A DNA stretch of 64,000 nt from Lingula anatina (GCF_001039355.2 NW_019775528.1:262853-326852); one strand, 5' to 3'. Numbered from the stretch's first letter, positions 41,514-55,738 are shown. Numbers and translations: made by a program. Notes: generated by a model from the letters alone, not told the origin.

Positions 41514-44500
41514 CTGAAATGGAAGATATTTCATAAGTATATAGCTCTGGACAAAGTGTGAAAAAACATTCTTTAAACTTCTCTTCTTGATATAAAATCC
41601 ATCAAATGTCACATTTTTTCCTTGAACAAGTGCAGTAAATTTACGTGTAATATTAAAAATTCTTCTCATCAAAATCATAAAAACAGATTCAGCCTGTTGA
41701 TTTTCTACCTTGGATATAGGCTGCTCCAACTGCTAGATTGGTTAACACATACAATAATATTTTTATGGTCTGTTGTCAATTTGCAGCGCTTTTATACCCG
41801 ATAACGAACAGTCGTGCACAAAAATAAAATGTCCACTCACATGAGCCATTTCCATATAGGGAAAATTATTTTCCATATACGAGTAAAATTCTTGGAACCA
41901 GCTCCCGTTTCTGCAGTCATATCCATTTTTGGAGAAAAGAGCCTATTTGCTGAAATGAGTCAAACAGCCAATCAGCACAAAGATTACATCAACCACCTTG
42001 CTAAATCTTAAATAGATGCTGATGCTATGCTAGCTACACACCAACAAAATAACAAGTCGGTTTGACCATCTTATGATAACCAATGGCTAGTAAATTTGTT
42101 TCACCAAGTTTATCATTGATTTGTACATATCACTGCCTTTTAAGGTAACATGAAGTGTGTATAAGCATGCTGAACGTTATATATATTTCAGCTATTGATC
42201 TAAACAATGAACAACCTCCTTGGGCAGATATCCATATATGGTAACACCAAAGTGTCAATGCATGTGTTAAATGAAATAACCAATTAAAGAAATGATACCA
42301 TGTCAGTTAACTCATATGTTTACTAGATTGATATGACAAAATATGGTGAAAGGAATTAAGCTACCCGAGGTTGTTATTTGTGAATAGCTTTGTGTAGTCT
42401 TATACATCTCTGACTGTGTCTCTGTCATGTAAATGAACAGTATGTGTACTCTCACAAATTCAGTTATTGAATCATGGATGAATGTTTAAAAACAGAAAAG
42501 CTTACAATTGCTCATCACATAAGAACACATGAAAAAAAAAATACAATAAAAATGAAGACTGAAAATTCTGAAATCAGGCAAAACCTCAAAAACTTTCATC
42601 CATGTCGAATGCATACTACTAGTACATGTAGCACAAGTACTGTATACAGCAGGGTATATCACTATAATCAGTGACATTCATCAATTTTTAAGAACGCTGC
42701 AAACGATGCATTTGTCTTTTCAGCATTTTAAAATTTTATTTATCACCTCATTTTTTAGCATTTCTACTGTTATTGTGCCGTGTTTATGGCGGTTTATCCA
42801 AGCTTTTATAATGGTAGTTTAAGAATAGAAAATACAAATTCCATATGAAAAAGTAGAATATACCGGTAGGTAATCATATTCAGATCAAGCACCGTGACTG
42901 ACAATCACAGATACATTCGTCCTTGCACAGCAGTAAATCTAACGTATTTTCAGTTACACTTGTGAAAATGTCATACAGTATTTCTTGTCACAAAATGTTT
43001 GAAGATCAACAAAAAGGTTCAGTAATATACCTTACAAAATGCAGACATAAAACCACTTGTTCAGCAAATTAATCACTCACATGGACTAGTCAAAATCTAT
43101 AGTTAATGCTGACTCACAAAGTGACAGAAACACAAACACAGCCAGGTAAGTAAAGGTAAATCAATGAAACGACCTTGACATACAAATAGCCCTCATTGCA
43201 TTAGTAGAGACACCGAACAATGTTGGTTGCGAGCTAGCACATTTTCAACCTGTAGCGCTACCACAATCTCAACCGGGTACAACACTAAAACCAGTGACAA
43301 GATAATTGACTAAAATTATTTTTCAAATAGGGCTGAAGGCTTTTTCCAAAATGTAATGAATAAATGATAGACATACGTGGTTGGTGACCTATCACAAGTG
43401 ACAAACCATGTGTCCTACTAGAAAGCAAGTATACCTACCGTAAAATACTGCCATGTATCTGATGATGCATTTTAGGATGACATATGAACGCATTTACAAC
43501 ACGTAACTTTTGTTTGTGCAGAGTTGCATAGATAAGCGCAATGGCTTAAAAAACTACCAAAGCTATCTGTGAAACTACTTACACTTCTTTAAATAATTTA
43601 GAATAATATTTTCTTTTTTCTTTTTATTGGAGAAGTAAAAAGTAAGACACATAGATCTATGCCCGGTATGCAACCTGTTTCAAAGCCACGCCAAATGCAC
43701 TGATCGCTTGAACCACTTCAACAAATCAAACGTTACGGTATGTGAAACCAACAAAAATGAACCAGAATGGCAAACGGTCGGCTGCTCAATGTCTGCGTTT
43801 TGTTTTAAAATTAAATTTACTGTTGCCTTCTGCTTCAGTCTTAAAACAAAAATAATTCTTGGTCAAAATTTATCTTGCGGGCATTTAGGTTTGCGCGTTG
43901 CTAAACACCACAACCCTGAGTTTATGAGTTCTAATGGCGACTCTCCTTAACATAAACAATGGTGGCCGCAATATAAACTGATGGAAAAAAGGTCACCACA
44001 AACACTCCCGTCTTCAGGGTGCCTTGCCGGTTAGAATTATCTGAGTGCTGATTGACCTTACATGCACTCGACAGCACCCAGACTGCTCAAGGTGTTAATA
44101 CAAACATTGAGAGAATAAAGTTTTAGCGCTACGATCACGATCAAGATTTTAAAAAAGCTCGCAGCAGAAGAGAAGGTGTATGTCTGTTCATAAAAGTTGG
44201 CTTTTGAATGTTTTTATATAACCCGCTGAAGAGACAACTCTACAGTTCAGTCAAACCCAAATCCCCAGTAACGACCAATCTATTCCCATTTGTTTCTTTT
44301 ATTTTGGTTCACGAAGTGTGCTGGCTTGCGTTTTTGACGTCATGCCTCAAATTGGTGCAGAACCATCCCACCCATCCAGCACGGTCGATATATACTGTGG
44401 CAAAGTAACATCAACAACGGGCACTGAATTTATAAGTAAGAAACCACTGGGTGAACGGGAAATTCAATTGAGGATTTCTACCCATAAGTGAAGAAAGTAC

Positions 44501-44976
44501 ACAGAAGGTATCAAAGTAGTGGGGCTATTTACACGGTAAACACAGCGAAGAATCCTGGGGTTGCCTTCTAGCGTACTTGGATCCACGTGTTGCAGACGTG
44601 TGTTTGGCGGTACGCGCTACTTTGACCGGTCGTAATTTGCCTCTGCCTGTGTCAAAATGTTCTGCAAGACATTAACAGCCACTGTGACATGGTGCAGACT
44701 TTACAGACTACAGCTTCACTCGGAAACTTTATAATCGCGTTAGCTTAACTAAGTTTCTCCAAGCTTTCGTAGACGTACAGTGTCCAGACTTAATCAGTGA
44801 CACACGGATGTAATCTTTTAATTAAAGCACTGGAAGAACTCAGTGTTTCTGCTGGAAGGCACCGACGACATACAAGGATATTCCTCAGGATTTACGAAAC
44901 ACATCGACTTTGAAACAACCTGCTTTCTTTCTTTCTTTGCGCCATTTCTCAGGACTTTGAAACTCTTTCCTCTACA
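41514..44976. other. Intergenic region between divergent actin and CD109-like genes
   Basis: The two genes point away from each other across about 3.4 kb. The actin 5' UTR exon and both promoters should lie here. I see a perfect CArG box at 42232-42241, a near-CArG at about 41850, and a TATA-like GATATATACTG at about 44387. Open frames (for example 42474-42674 and 43708-43950) have no recognisable motifs. Confidence 0.5.
42232..42241. promoter_or_regulatory. CArG box (SRF-type site)
   Basis: CCATATATGG matches the serum response factor consensus CC(A/T)6GG exactly. It lies about 740 bases upstream of the actin start codon; SRF sites are a known feature of actin promoters. It is symmetric, so the strand is undefined. 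Confidence 0.4.
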
Positions 44977-47900
44977 ATGTCGGATATATTATTGTTTTTG
45001 ATAACAATTTTCAACTTGTGGCTGGTGACGATGGCAAATAAGTGAGTACACATCAGATGTGATAAAGTCTAAGCCTATATTTGAATATATAGAATTTTGG
45101 GGACTATCAGATTTATTGTGGCGAATCAGAACCGCCTGGGACCAATTTATCATAAACATATAATCTTTTAAAGACCTGCAGTCAGCTGTTTCTTAAGCTA
45201 CCGTACCTCTAGCTGCGGTCGGAAATAAATCAGCAGAATGGTTTCGCTGAGTTCCTATAAGTGCGAAATTCCATGTTTTTCTAACGTACCCTACCGCGTC
45301 ACCATTGTACAGACGACAGTTCTGATCATTTTTGCGTTGAAAAGACACAGTGCACAACTAGGATCAGTTTCAAATTACTGACGAATTACAAACAGCAGTT
45401 GTTTTCGAATGCTATTTTAGGCAGCACAACATTTAGAGTTATTTGTGGCATTTATGACAACCCAGACATGGTATCAAAAAGTTAATTTAGATGTAGATTT
45501 AGCTTTCAGTTTTTCAGGAAATACGTTTAGCAAAGTAAAGGGACAATAAGCAAATATCTTAATGTTACGTGCCATGAAGATTAGTGTGAAAGGATGAAGT
45601 CCTTAACTTCACTCCTTTTTGTGTTGTGGAATTTTAAGTACAGGCTCTATATTTACGAATATAACAGAAGTTCCCTGACGAAAAAGCCGCGGCAGACCTC
45701 TAAAACGCACAATACATGCTTTCCCCAGCTTGGTTCGGTGTTTTGGTTATCGTCACTATGTAGCAAGCATAACACGATGTCAACATATTCGATTTTCTCG
45801 CCGTGCCCTGTCTATCACTCCAAGGCCATACTGGTCTTTTTTATTTTACATTTCCTGGCTGTTTACGAATCAAGCACATTGATTACTTGGCAAGGCAACT
45901 AATCGCCTAGCACTTATTTAATGGTCCCACAGTAAACCCTATGTTCTAAATATACTCCTGACTATAGTTTTTAGAAAGGTCGTTACCGATGGATCTAATT
46001 GTTTATTCACCGATGTTTGAAAACCTCAAGTCATCGTGGAGATTTAAACAGCTACTGACGGTTGAACTGATTCGAGTTCATTTACTCGGCAGTACTCACT
46101 GGATCAAGTTCACTAACATATTTGGTCCCCATCTTATGTTTCATTATTAATTCTATTTTCGTGTTTTAACGCGAATGTGGTGCCGGTTGGCTGAAAGAAA
46201 AGTAGCAGCGTTTTTGCGGAATTTTGGTTTATCTAATAGTGTTTTGATTCATCCGGTAAAATGATTGGAGGTCATCAAAATTCTACTGCGAATACTTCAG
46301 TGAAGACCTTGGCTGCCAATTCATTTCATTTTAGGTATTCTACTAAATTTTTGACCATCAATTATCTTTGTTTGCAATTGCAATATCCAATATAAGCAAT
46401 AGATTTCCTATTTATTCTAGTGTTATACAACTCTGATGGAAAGTTGAAGTAATTTCCCCGGAAATGTGCTCTCTATAGACCCTGTTTAACGTTGACTCAA
46501 AATGGTGCAACCTTTGGAAAATCTTTCGTAGACATGACATGGTATAGAAAGGTTAATTATTCTAAACCAAAGGAAGGTGTTATGGACCATTTTTCTGCCA
46601 AGACAAACAGGTTTTTGTAGGACACCCAAGTTTTACACGCGTTTGGTAAATTCAATATTTTTGATAACAGCAGTGAGCTGAGCCGTTCATGTTCTTGCCA
46701 CATAAATCGTCTTAAAATATTACTTTCCACTGTTGCCCCCCCCCCCCCCCCCGCAAAAACGCGACTTTCTGCATTTTGTAACCTTCGACAGGTGTTACAC
46801 TAAAGGCTCTGGTTATCTATGTTTAGATATAATAAAATATAATATCTGGGTTATATGAAAAGAAAGACTTCTCTGTGTGCTATTTGAAAATCAATTTTGC
46901 AAGTTTGAGCCTCCTATAATTTCTACGAAAAAATCTCATAGCATATACCACGATTCTTAAAATTAAAAAGAAGTTTATTAGAAAAGAACGCGATACAAGC
47001 TAAAAAAAATTATAATTCAGTCATTTACGTCTCTCCTGTAACAATGAAAAAAATGCAATTTTTGAGAGATACTTGCGCTTTATTTTTCAAGTAGGCTACG
47101 GGTGACTGGCCGCTACTAAATATCTTCGATTTCAAAGAGGAGCTCAGTAAAAGTAATATATTTAAGTTCTCGTGATTCTTTCTCTGACATTATTACCAAG
47201 TAACATTATTTGAATTCTATACCAATTATTTCTCTGCTTAGCGGGTACCTGGTTACATGCCCCAGTGTATTCAGGCCAGCTGTTGAGGAAGTGGTGAGTG
47301 TGACCATTCTCCAGCCCACAGAACCTATTCAAATACTGGCCAAACTGTACACAGAAGACGGCAAACTACTCGCTAAAGCTTCGGAAGAAATTATGGGTAC
47401 GTTGATTTTACTAATTTCTTTTATTTGGATAATCTATTTCCTTTTGGTTTTACTCATTTTAGGTTTATGGGTGACGGGGGTGGTAGCAGCATTGACATAA
47501 TAACATCGTAATTTTGTCCATGTTTCTACTGAAACTTCTGAAAAGCTTTCTTTCAATAAAATTTTAGAAAAACAAGAAAAAAATCAAACGCTTTTTTCTT
47601 TCGAACTACTGATTGGATTAACCTACTTGTACTTTTAACTCAATTTGGAAAAGAGAGTGCTTCCTGATCGACGTAACCTACCATTCAATTCAAATCTGAA
47701 TGCAGGCACGAAAATAGTAACCTGAAGTACCAAAACGCTTGATCGTTCCCCGTTTTCTCAAACGACTTTAAACGTTAGACCAATTTTGAAACTCAGGGTA
47801 GTAAATAACGCTTTTCACAAAAAATCTACGCTTATTGAAAACAGATATGAATTTACCAACGCAAAGCAAATCTGCGTAACAAGTGGGAGTAGGGGGCCAA

Positions 47901-50900
47901 CACATTCCTGAGACTTTCAATAAATGCTATAAACTTGTTATTTTATAATTGACACTATGCACTCTGTTCTCTAAAAATCTGATTTTCATTTTATTTCTTT
48001 CAGGTAAGGGAGTGCTCAGGATTCAGGTAAGAATTATAAAATCGAATTTTAGTGCCACAATTTAATAGGTCGATGGAGCTGTTTTGCACATGATTATTTT
48101 TGTCCGATAATTTCCCCTCTACGATAATAGTTCACATAAATCTAAGAATAGTTATGAAATTTGTTTGAGGATTAGCTATGGATATATTTATTTTTAACCC
48201 ATGAATTACTGTGTTTCGCTCCTTATTTTTCATTATAAATTACATTTGCCATGCTATGTCCGAACGGTGCCCCTTAACCGGTCATATCTCTAATATAATC
48301 GCGCAGAGGCAGGCCTCTACGATTTTGCCAACCTAAAAATTTCGACAGTTTTTTAAAATGGTAATTTTTTAAAATGGTAATTCTGTAGTAATGATGTATA
48401 TGGCATTTTGCACAGCTCCTGTCCTGGTATTGTTCGGTAGACTTAGGGTGATCATGATGATGGTTTTATATAAGATGTTACTTGTCCCACTGGGTTCTTA
48501 TAACGTGAGGGGCCTGAACCGACAACGTATCACTCGTCAATGAAGCCGCACAGAGGGTGCAAGAGGGTGTGGGGGGAGTGTACTGAAACTGGAAAAGCCT
48601 CGTATACAGTGTATGATCACTTTTCAACCGTCAAACCATTTTTTTCCTACCTGACCCCAAGGTCATGTCAAAGAAATGGCACGGCACCCTTGCGGTACGT
48701 AATGCAAGTAAACATACACGCTCGTCGACTCGTACGATGGAACCACAAGAATAAACCGTATACGATTTTATCGAACGGAACCCTTGACAAATCCGTGGCA
48801 AGGTTGACGTAACGTCAGTGACGGCATTTGCAAGGGTTTGAAGGCTAGCACGAAAAACTTTTTTTTTTTAACAACGCACGGTTTGGAAAGATATGATAAA
48901 GGTATGCTAATCTGTTTTTCTTACTTGAACTCGCTTCTTTTTCAGGTACCCCGAGATGCACGAGGACGTGCTACACTTAAAGTATGTGGGAATTGCCAGT
49001 TTCCGAAGGAAGGGACATACAATTTTTATAATTCAACAGTGATAGATATTGAGGATTCGGGTACAGCGGTTTTTATCCAGACTGATAAACCTATTTATAA
49101 ACCTGGACAGAGAGGTAGGGGAATACATGTAGGCCTATCTTTGCCCGCTATATCCCATAACATACCCTGAGCCACGAGAGTTTGTAACACAGGGTGTTAT
49201 GAGGATTTAAGCCTAGATTGCATATGCCATGCGATGCCCGTACGGTGCTCGTATGCTGCCTGTAAATCCCTGTTCGCGCGGCCACTTTGCGGATATCGAA
49301 TATTGAAATGGTACGGATTCACGGCCTCCGTAGCCTCTTCGATTTTGTCATGCTAAAAAGAAAAAAAAAAATTCGTAAATCCTTAGGCCTTATAATTAGC
49401 GTAGCCGAGATAGCACGGTTCCCGCACTGGCATTGTTCGGTGAACTTGCGGTGATCGTGATAATGTTTGAACCTGTCGTTGGCCTCTTAGTTTTTTAAAA
49501 TGTAATACCGTGTACGGTGACCGCATTCATCCGATAGCGTCCAAATTCATTTGTTTACTCGTTTACTAACTTTGCACCACTTGAAGTAAATTTCCGTTAA
49601 TACTCACAGTTTCGGACAGGGCGAAGTGGACGGTACGGCATAGCATATAAAACTTTACTGTGGTGTCCAAGTTTTCACTGAATGTCATCGTTTACCCGTT
49701 TGTGCGTGATATTATTCTAAATGTTGTTTAGTATTGAGTATTGTAATGTTCATTTGGCCCAATTTTTTTAAATTTTGATATTTTTTATTTATTTTGATAT
49801 TGAATCCGATTTCGTCTTAAGGTTTCAAGTACATGTGCAGTTTCGGTTATTTTTATTATTTCATGCAGTCAATATACAAACACATATTACAACAGCATGG
49901 GATTTGAATATTACATTTCATTCTATTAAATTATTTATTTAAAATCTTTGTGTATATATGTATATAATTCATAACATATTCTTCATCTAATTTATTTCAG
50001 TGTATATCAATATTTTAACAACAGGGCCTGATCTTAAGCCTGTGGATGACAAAATGTTGGCTTATGTTATGGTAAGACTACTGAAATAAACAGTCTGAGT
50101 TTCAGAATGCATTATTATCAGAATGCACCTGCTGAGGAGAGTTTTCAATGACCTCCAAAATTAAGGATGAAAACAAACAAACAAACAAACAAACAAACAA
50201 ACAAGTAAATGATAAATAAATAGATAAAGTTCAAAATCATTATTTTAAAATAGCTGACCTCCAAAATTAAGGATGAAAACAAACAAACAAGTAAATGATA
50301 AATAAATAAATAAAGTTCAAAATCATTATTTTAGAATAGCTGTCTTTTTACAGATACTATTTATGGTGTATTGACCTATGTATGATAAAATACTTAAACA
50401 AGCACTAAGGTAATGATGTAAACACTGAAAGTTTTGTTTTTGATGTGACTTCAGGAGCCAAAGGGTTCTCGTATAATCCAATGGGCAGATTTAAAGCCTT
50501 TATGTTGTGGTGAGTTGAATATTATAGCCTGCTTCAAGCATCACCCATGTAGCAGTATGAGTTTTTATTGGCTAAGGCAGAAGTGTAATGGTTAAAACAG
50601 TCTCTATTGTACATGTGATTCACTTTTGCCTTTTTTTTTCAGTCAGGCCAGACAAAACTGACAAATTGGTTAACAAGTGTGAGCAACACCTTTTTTTGAA
50701 TAATTCAGATTTTTTTAAGACCTATAAGACATTTTTAATGGAAAATAATGCATTGGACATTGAATTGTTAATAGTTAGAAATTACAATTGGCACAGGGAA
50801 AAACCTTAATGTTATCACATTTATAATTAAAAATCACACTGCATATTTCTCACATCCCACAAGAGAAAATGAATGTTTAACACTGCCCAAGCCTAAAATT

Positions 50901-53900
50901 TAGCTGTCATGCCTATTAAACTTCATATCTTTAGAAAACAAAAAGCAACTTGCAACCCTGTCAAAAGAGAGTAACCAACTTATCAATTTTGTCTGGCCTA
51001 TTCACATAAATTATTCTAAATCTGTCTTACAGAAAAGTGTAGTATGCCTAAAAAACTTGGACACCTGTCTGAAATAAATCTTTGAAATGTACAAATTTAT
51101 TTTAACCAAAGAAAAATCCAGTGTTAATGTGAAAACTGAATATCTAGGAGAATGCATAATAATTTTTGCTTCCAATTTTGATACATGGATGGTTATATAC
51201 AGGCCAGTAGTCAGCGATTCCAAAGGGGTGGGGGCTCTTTTTCAGAAAAAGTGGACCCATTACTATGAAGCCTCCATGTATGTTGATCAAATTTTACCCA
51301 GAGCAGACTTTTTTCAGTTAAAAAAGGGAAGTTCATTCACTTCCCTCACCTCCCCCCCCTCCCCGAACCCCTCCGGCTATGGGCATGCTATATGTGATTC
51401 AGTCTTGTTTAAGATTAATGTAGATAAATACTCAATTTTTTTAAAGGTCTTGTGAACACATCATTTCCCCTCTCTGACCAACCAACCCTGGGAAAGTGGA
51501 CCATATTTGCTGAGGTCCAAGGAGTTAAATATAACAGGACCTTTGAAGTCCAGAAATATGGTAATTTTTCAAATTTTATAAAGAAACAAATGTATTTAGA
51601 AAATACTCAGTTATTTTACTTTGTAGTGATATAATTTTCAAATTCGTTTTTAAGACCAAAAATTGAAAATAATAATAGTAATAATGAGCCATTACATTAT
51701 TTTTACTGACATATTTTCAGTTGCACCAAAATTTGAAGTTATCATTGAGGCTCCACCTTATGTTGATGACTGGACCAAATGTCATGCTATTAAAATACGA
51801 GCAAGGTATGGAGTGCCAAGTCACAGTAACATTTATCATGGATCTTAAAAATCATGCACATTTTTTGTGCACTTTCATGTGTAAATTGTTTATTTTATTT
51901 TGCATATTTGAAAATTTCACCATACTTTATATGAGTTTATATTTAGTTGTCATAGTATTTTGCAATATATTTCACCTAAAACATTCCAAGATTTTAATTT
52001 TTGTTTAGGTATTTGTATGGTAAAGAAGTTATTGGGAATATTTCTTCAAGTGTAACTGTCAAAGGAACAGGGTATTATGAAGACTACAAAGGACTCAAAG
52101 TTGTGACAAATTCTATGGTAAATTGATTTTCTTGGACATGGAATACTGCTGAATTCAACTTCTTCTTGTAAGTTTTATCTTAAAAAACTAAAAACACCAG
52201 ATCTTGATTTTTTTTTTTTGATGAAAAAATTCCACATTGGGTTTCTTATGTTTTATTTTTGTTGTAAGGTTTTACACATTCATTCCAAATAAGCATTTTC
52301 TTTGCGACAAACTAAATTCTAATAAGCAGCAATTTCAACTTTTCAGATCCGTGGAGTGGTGGCACTCAATGTATGTGTCAGTGACCTTTTTCCTTATGAC
52401 TCTAGATCATACTTTCGAGGTGTTCTCAGCATCAGGGCTGTGGTTACTGCACTGGATGGAAACACTGCTGAGGCCATTGATGAATCATGTGCAGTCAATA
52501 AGCAACTTGTTGATTTAGAATTTTCTCAAGACACCCGCAAACACTTTAAACCTGGATTGCCATATAGGGGAAAGGTAAATAAGAAAATAATATATTTTTT
52601 ATTACAAACTTTTGCAAGTTATTATGTATCTTAACTTTGTTAGGATAGTGATAAGCACATGGATACATTTAAAGATGTTAAAATATGGGACACCTGTCTT
52701 TTTAACTGACTAATAAATTACATGTCATTAGTCAATCAATCAATCAAACATCCAGTAGCAAAATTTAAGGCCTCTTGCAAACTGTTGCCACAAATGTGCT
52801 GCAAATTTGCAAGAAGGAATTTTACCATGCAAATGAGGTCCTGTTTTAAATTTAAAAGGATATGTTTTAAATTTTAAAAAATATAAATATTTTTTGCAAA
52901 GTAGCAGCAAATGTGCAGCAACAATTTTCCTTACTGAAAAATTTTAGTTTGCAGCAAATCAGCTCATTTGCTGCGAACTTTTCATTTTACTAAGCATTTT
53001 GCTTGTTTGTTTTTTTTTTTGTTGTTTTTTTCTTCTTTTTAGGTTTTGGTATATTTACCTGATGGTTCTCCAGGAGATGACATCACTGTGCAAGTTGCAG
53101 CAGATGTTAATGGTGATAGATTTTCTGAACAAGAACTTGTCAGTAAAAATGGACAAGTTTTCTTTGAGTTTCCACCTCTTCCTGTCATGGCACAGTCAGT
53201 ATGGATAGATGTAAGTGTAGTCCAGTAACATCTCCTAGGTAAATTTAGCGGGCCAGACGCCAGTCTTTAAATGTCAAAAAAAATTTGATTTCTAATTGAA
53301 ATTGTAAAAAATGACATTAGTTTAAACATCTTAATAGGTGTATTACACAGTGGTTTAATCGCGTGAAGTATCGTCAGGTAATATGGATGTCATTTTTTCT
53401 CAATTGTTTTTACTCTCCTACATTTCTGCAAGTAGGGCCTTTCTAAAATGCATATTTGTCTATAATCTCAAATGTTTATTTTCCTAGGCAAAGGTGATAA
53501 AGGTTTATGGAAAAGATGTCAGAGATTCATACTTTTCTTCTTACTTGTCTATTACAAGTTGGTATTCCCCTAGTAAGTGTCATTTGCTTGTAGAGAGCAG
53601 GGAGGATTCTTACAAGGTATACAGCTTGAATTTCATTACTATATTTTACTTATTTTAAGTAAATTTCCTCAATGTTTAAAAGGCAACTTTTTTCTTTGCA
53701 ATTATAGATATATTTTCAAGAAATGCTTTTTTTTGTTATTGAATATAAAAGCTATTTTTATTGCTTGAAAATTATAAAATATTGAATAAACAGGGTGTGT
53801 TTTTATCATGAATATCATTTCAGATTGGAGACCTTGCTAAATTTAAAATCTGGTCCACCTGTCAGTGTAACTTCATGCTGTATTATGAGGTTCTATCTAG

Positions 53901-55738
53901 AGGAAATATTGTAACCTCAGGAAAACACAAAGTAAAAAGGCCACATTCTAGGCATAGTAGAGAAGCAGCTAATGTGACTTTGGTCACCTTCCAGTCAAAG
54001 TCACCAGGTATGACACTTCAGATGTTCTTTCCTTGACTTGTTGATTAACTACTTCTACCACACACAATCTTACTAAAAAAAAAAAAAAAAATAATAATAA
54101 TAACAATAATCATATAATTATTTTTTTTTTTTGGGGGGGGGAGGGGGTGTTTTGGTCCAGTAATTTTAAAATTATTTTTTAATTTCAAAGAGCATAAGGG
54201 TCACTCTTTGGGTTTCCAAAAAAGCCAAATGGTAGATTTTTAATTGTTCTTAATATATTCTGGATACTTGGGTGCTTGGGGTTTTTGTAATCCAAATAAT
54301 AGTAGTTTTCCATGACATTATCATTTCAGATCCAACCCCTAAATCCACCAACTGCCATGCAGTATTAACCTTTCCCATCACGGCAGCCATGGCTCCATTT
54401 GGTCGTCTGCTTGTCTATTATGTCAAGGACACTGGTGAAGGAGTCGCAGACACTGTCAGATTTGATGTCCAGCCAGGGTATGAAAATAAGGTACAATGGA
54501 GCTGCATTATAGTATCTTGTTTCTGTCTTTTTTTTGTAATTCTAAAAATTCTTAAGATCTGCAATTTTTAAATGTGTTTGATGGACAGCCTTGTATATTA
54601 GTGTTTGATGCAAATTTAGTTAAGAAAAATATGAAACATAAAATTGATGGCTTTGAATGAAGATTTTTTTATCTAAGACATAAAATATCCACTCACATTG
54701 TTCCTTAGACATATTAAGATTATTCTCCCAAATCTCAAAATGATGTGGCCTTTTTGTTATATATGAACAATCTTTTACAACAGATATCGCTTGCACTCCC
54801 CAAGACTGAAGTGGGTCCAGGAGATCTTACTAGACTTCGTGTTAGTACCAAGCCTGCCAGCTGTGTGTGCTTGGCTGCTGTAGACAGAAGTGTCTATTTA
54901 CTCAAGCCTGGATACCAACTTACTACAGCAAAGGTAATGAAAAGCTCGAGACCCACTATTGACCAGTGAATGTCTCAATGAAATTATCGCTGAACCCAAA
55001 GGAATTATTATTATTATTTATTGATTTGTGATCTGCACGATAAAAAGGTAAAATTCACAAAACTAAGCAGAAATGAAATACTTTTTTGAAATGCCATGAT
55101 TAAATAATTGAGTCTTTGAATTTACAGACATTTATTTTAAAAAATTGATTGACATTAAAGGTCTTTGATGAGTTGAAAAAGTTTGATGTCACAGCAGATC
55201 AAACTGATGATACCTATTGGTGGGGTATCTCCAGGCGGCGTAAGAAAAGGTCCACCTTTCCCTGGTGGACATTCTTTAGATCTCGTGATGCGAAGTATGC
55301 ATTTGAGGTAAGTTATTAGAATATTTACAGTTATTCTGACTGGAGATTAACTTATCACGTGATACTTAAAAATATAATTGATACTTACCAAATTTTTGCT
55401 GTACAAGATAGCAAACAGGGACAAAAGACGTGACAAAAAGGGGAAGAGAAATTGTTTTTTTTTAAAGGTAAAGCTTATTATTTGTAAGTCAGTGGATATA
55501 TGTCTAGATTAACTTTCATTTTTTTCTTCAGTGTTGAAATCAAATTATTAGTGTTGTCTTAAAATATAGTGTCAGCGACCATTGCTTTCAATCAGAGCAC
55601 TTGAAAATAAAACCTGTAATTTTATTTTTTCTATTTTGTAGGAGGCTGGATTAATAATCTTGACTGACAAAGTTTCACTTAATCATAAACAAGATCCAAG
55701 GGATTTTCAGGGTCCTCTGTTTCAAAGTCCATTTGGAG
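44977..55738 (+). CDS. CD109/alpha-2-macroglobulin family protein (thioester-type), N-terminal part
   Basis: A member of the family of secreted or membrane-anchored protease-binding and complement-like proteins. Exons: 44977-45041, 47242-47396, 48004-48026, 48946-49114, 50001-50071, 50455-50509, 51447-51560, 51721-51805, 52009-52117, 52347-52574, 53043-53210, 53488-53616, 53824-54007, 54330-54490, 54784-54933, 55161-55307 and 55642-55738. All 17 join in frame to 703 residues. Exon 1 is a signal peptide ([15 protein letters not shown]); exon 2 opens the first macroglobulin domain ([16 protein letters not shown]); exon 4 has the family hallmark [14 protein letters not shown]. Later exons form the remaining macroglobulin domains, with [16 protein letters not shown] near residue 600 matching the segment before the bait/MG6 region. 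Exon 16 holds RRRKKRS (residues 647-653). The thioester motif, C-terminal half and stop are absent because the sequence breaks at the N at 55790. Exon 3 is a 23-nt microexon. CD109 or insect-TEP type is favoured over complement C3 from the segment [12 protein letters not shown]; no anaphylatoxin domain is visible. Confidence 0.93.
45042..47241 (+). other. Intron 1 of the CD109-like gene
   Basis: No exon was recognised in this 2.2 kb. It contains a long C-run at about 46736-46752. The 102-codon frame at 45594-45902 has no family resemblance. Confidence 0.6.
48240..49470 (+). repeat. Two diverged copies of a dispersed repeat flanking exon 4 of the CD109-like gene
   Basis: The segments at about 48243-48470 and 49213-49470 share a series of short blocks in the same order: ATGC(T/G)ATG-CCG-ACGGTGC, CCTCTACGATTTTG or its TTCGATTTTG variant, and CTGG(T/C)ATTGTTCGG followed by GGTGATC-TGAT. 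The similarity is partial, as expected of old copies of one element. Confidence 0.45.
50150..50341 (+). repeat. Tandem duplication with (ACAA)n in an intron of the CD109-like gene
   Basis: Two units, 50150-50255 and 50256-50341, both run from GACCTCCAAAATTAAGGATG to TTATTTTA(A/G)AATAGCT. They differ mainly in the number of ACAA repeats in the middle. Confidence 0.9.

Noticed and set aside
45594-45902. 102-codon plus-strand frame
   Set aside because: Lies in intron 1 of the CD109-like gene, without splice support or recognisable motifs.
48540-48812. 90-codon plus-strand frame
   Set aside because: Intronic and overlapping no conserved motif; probably chance in a less AT-rich stretch.
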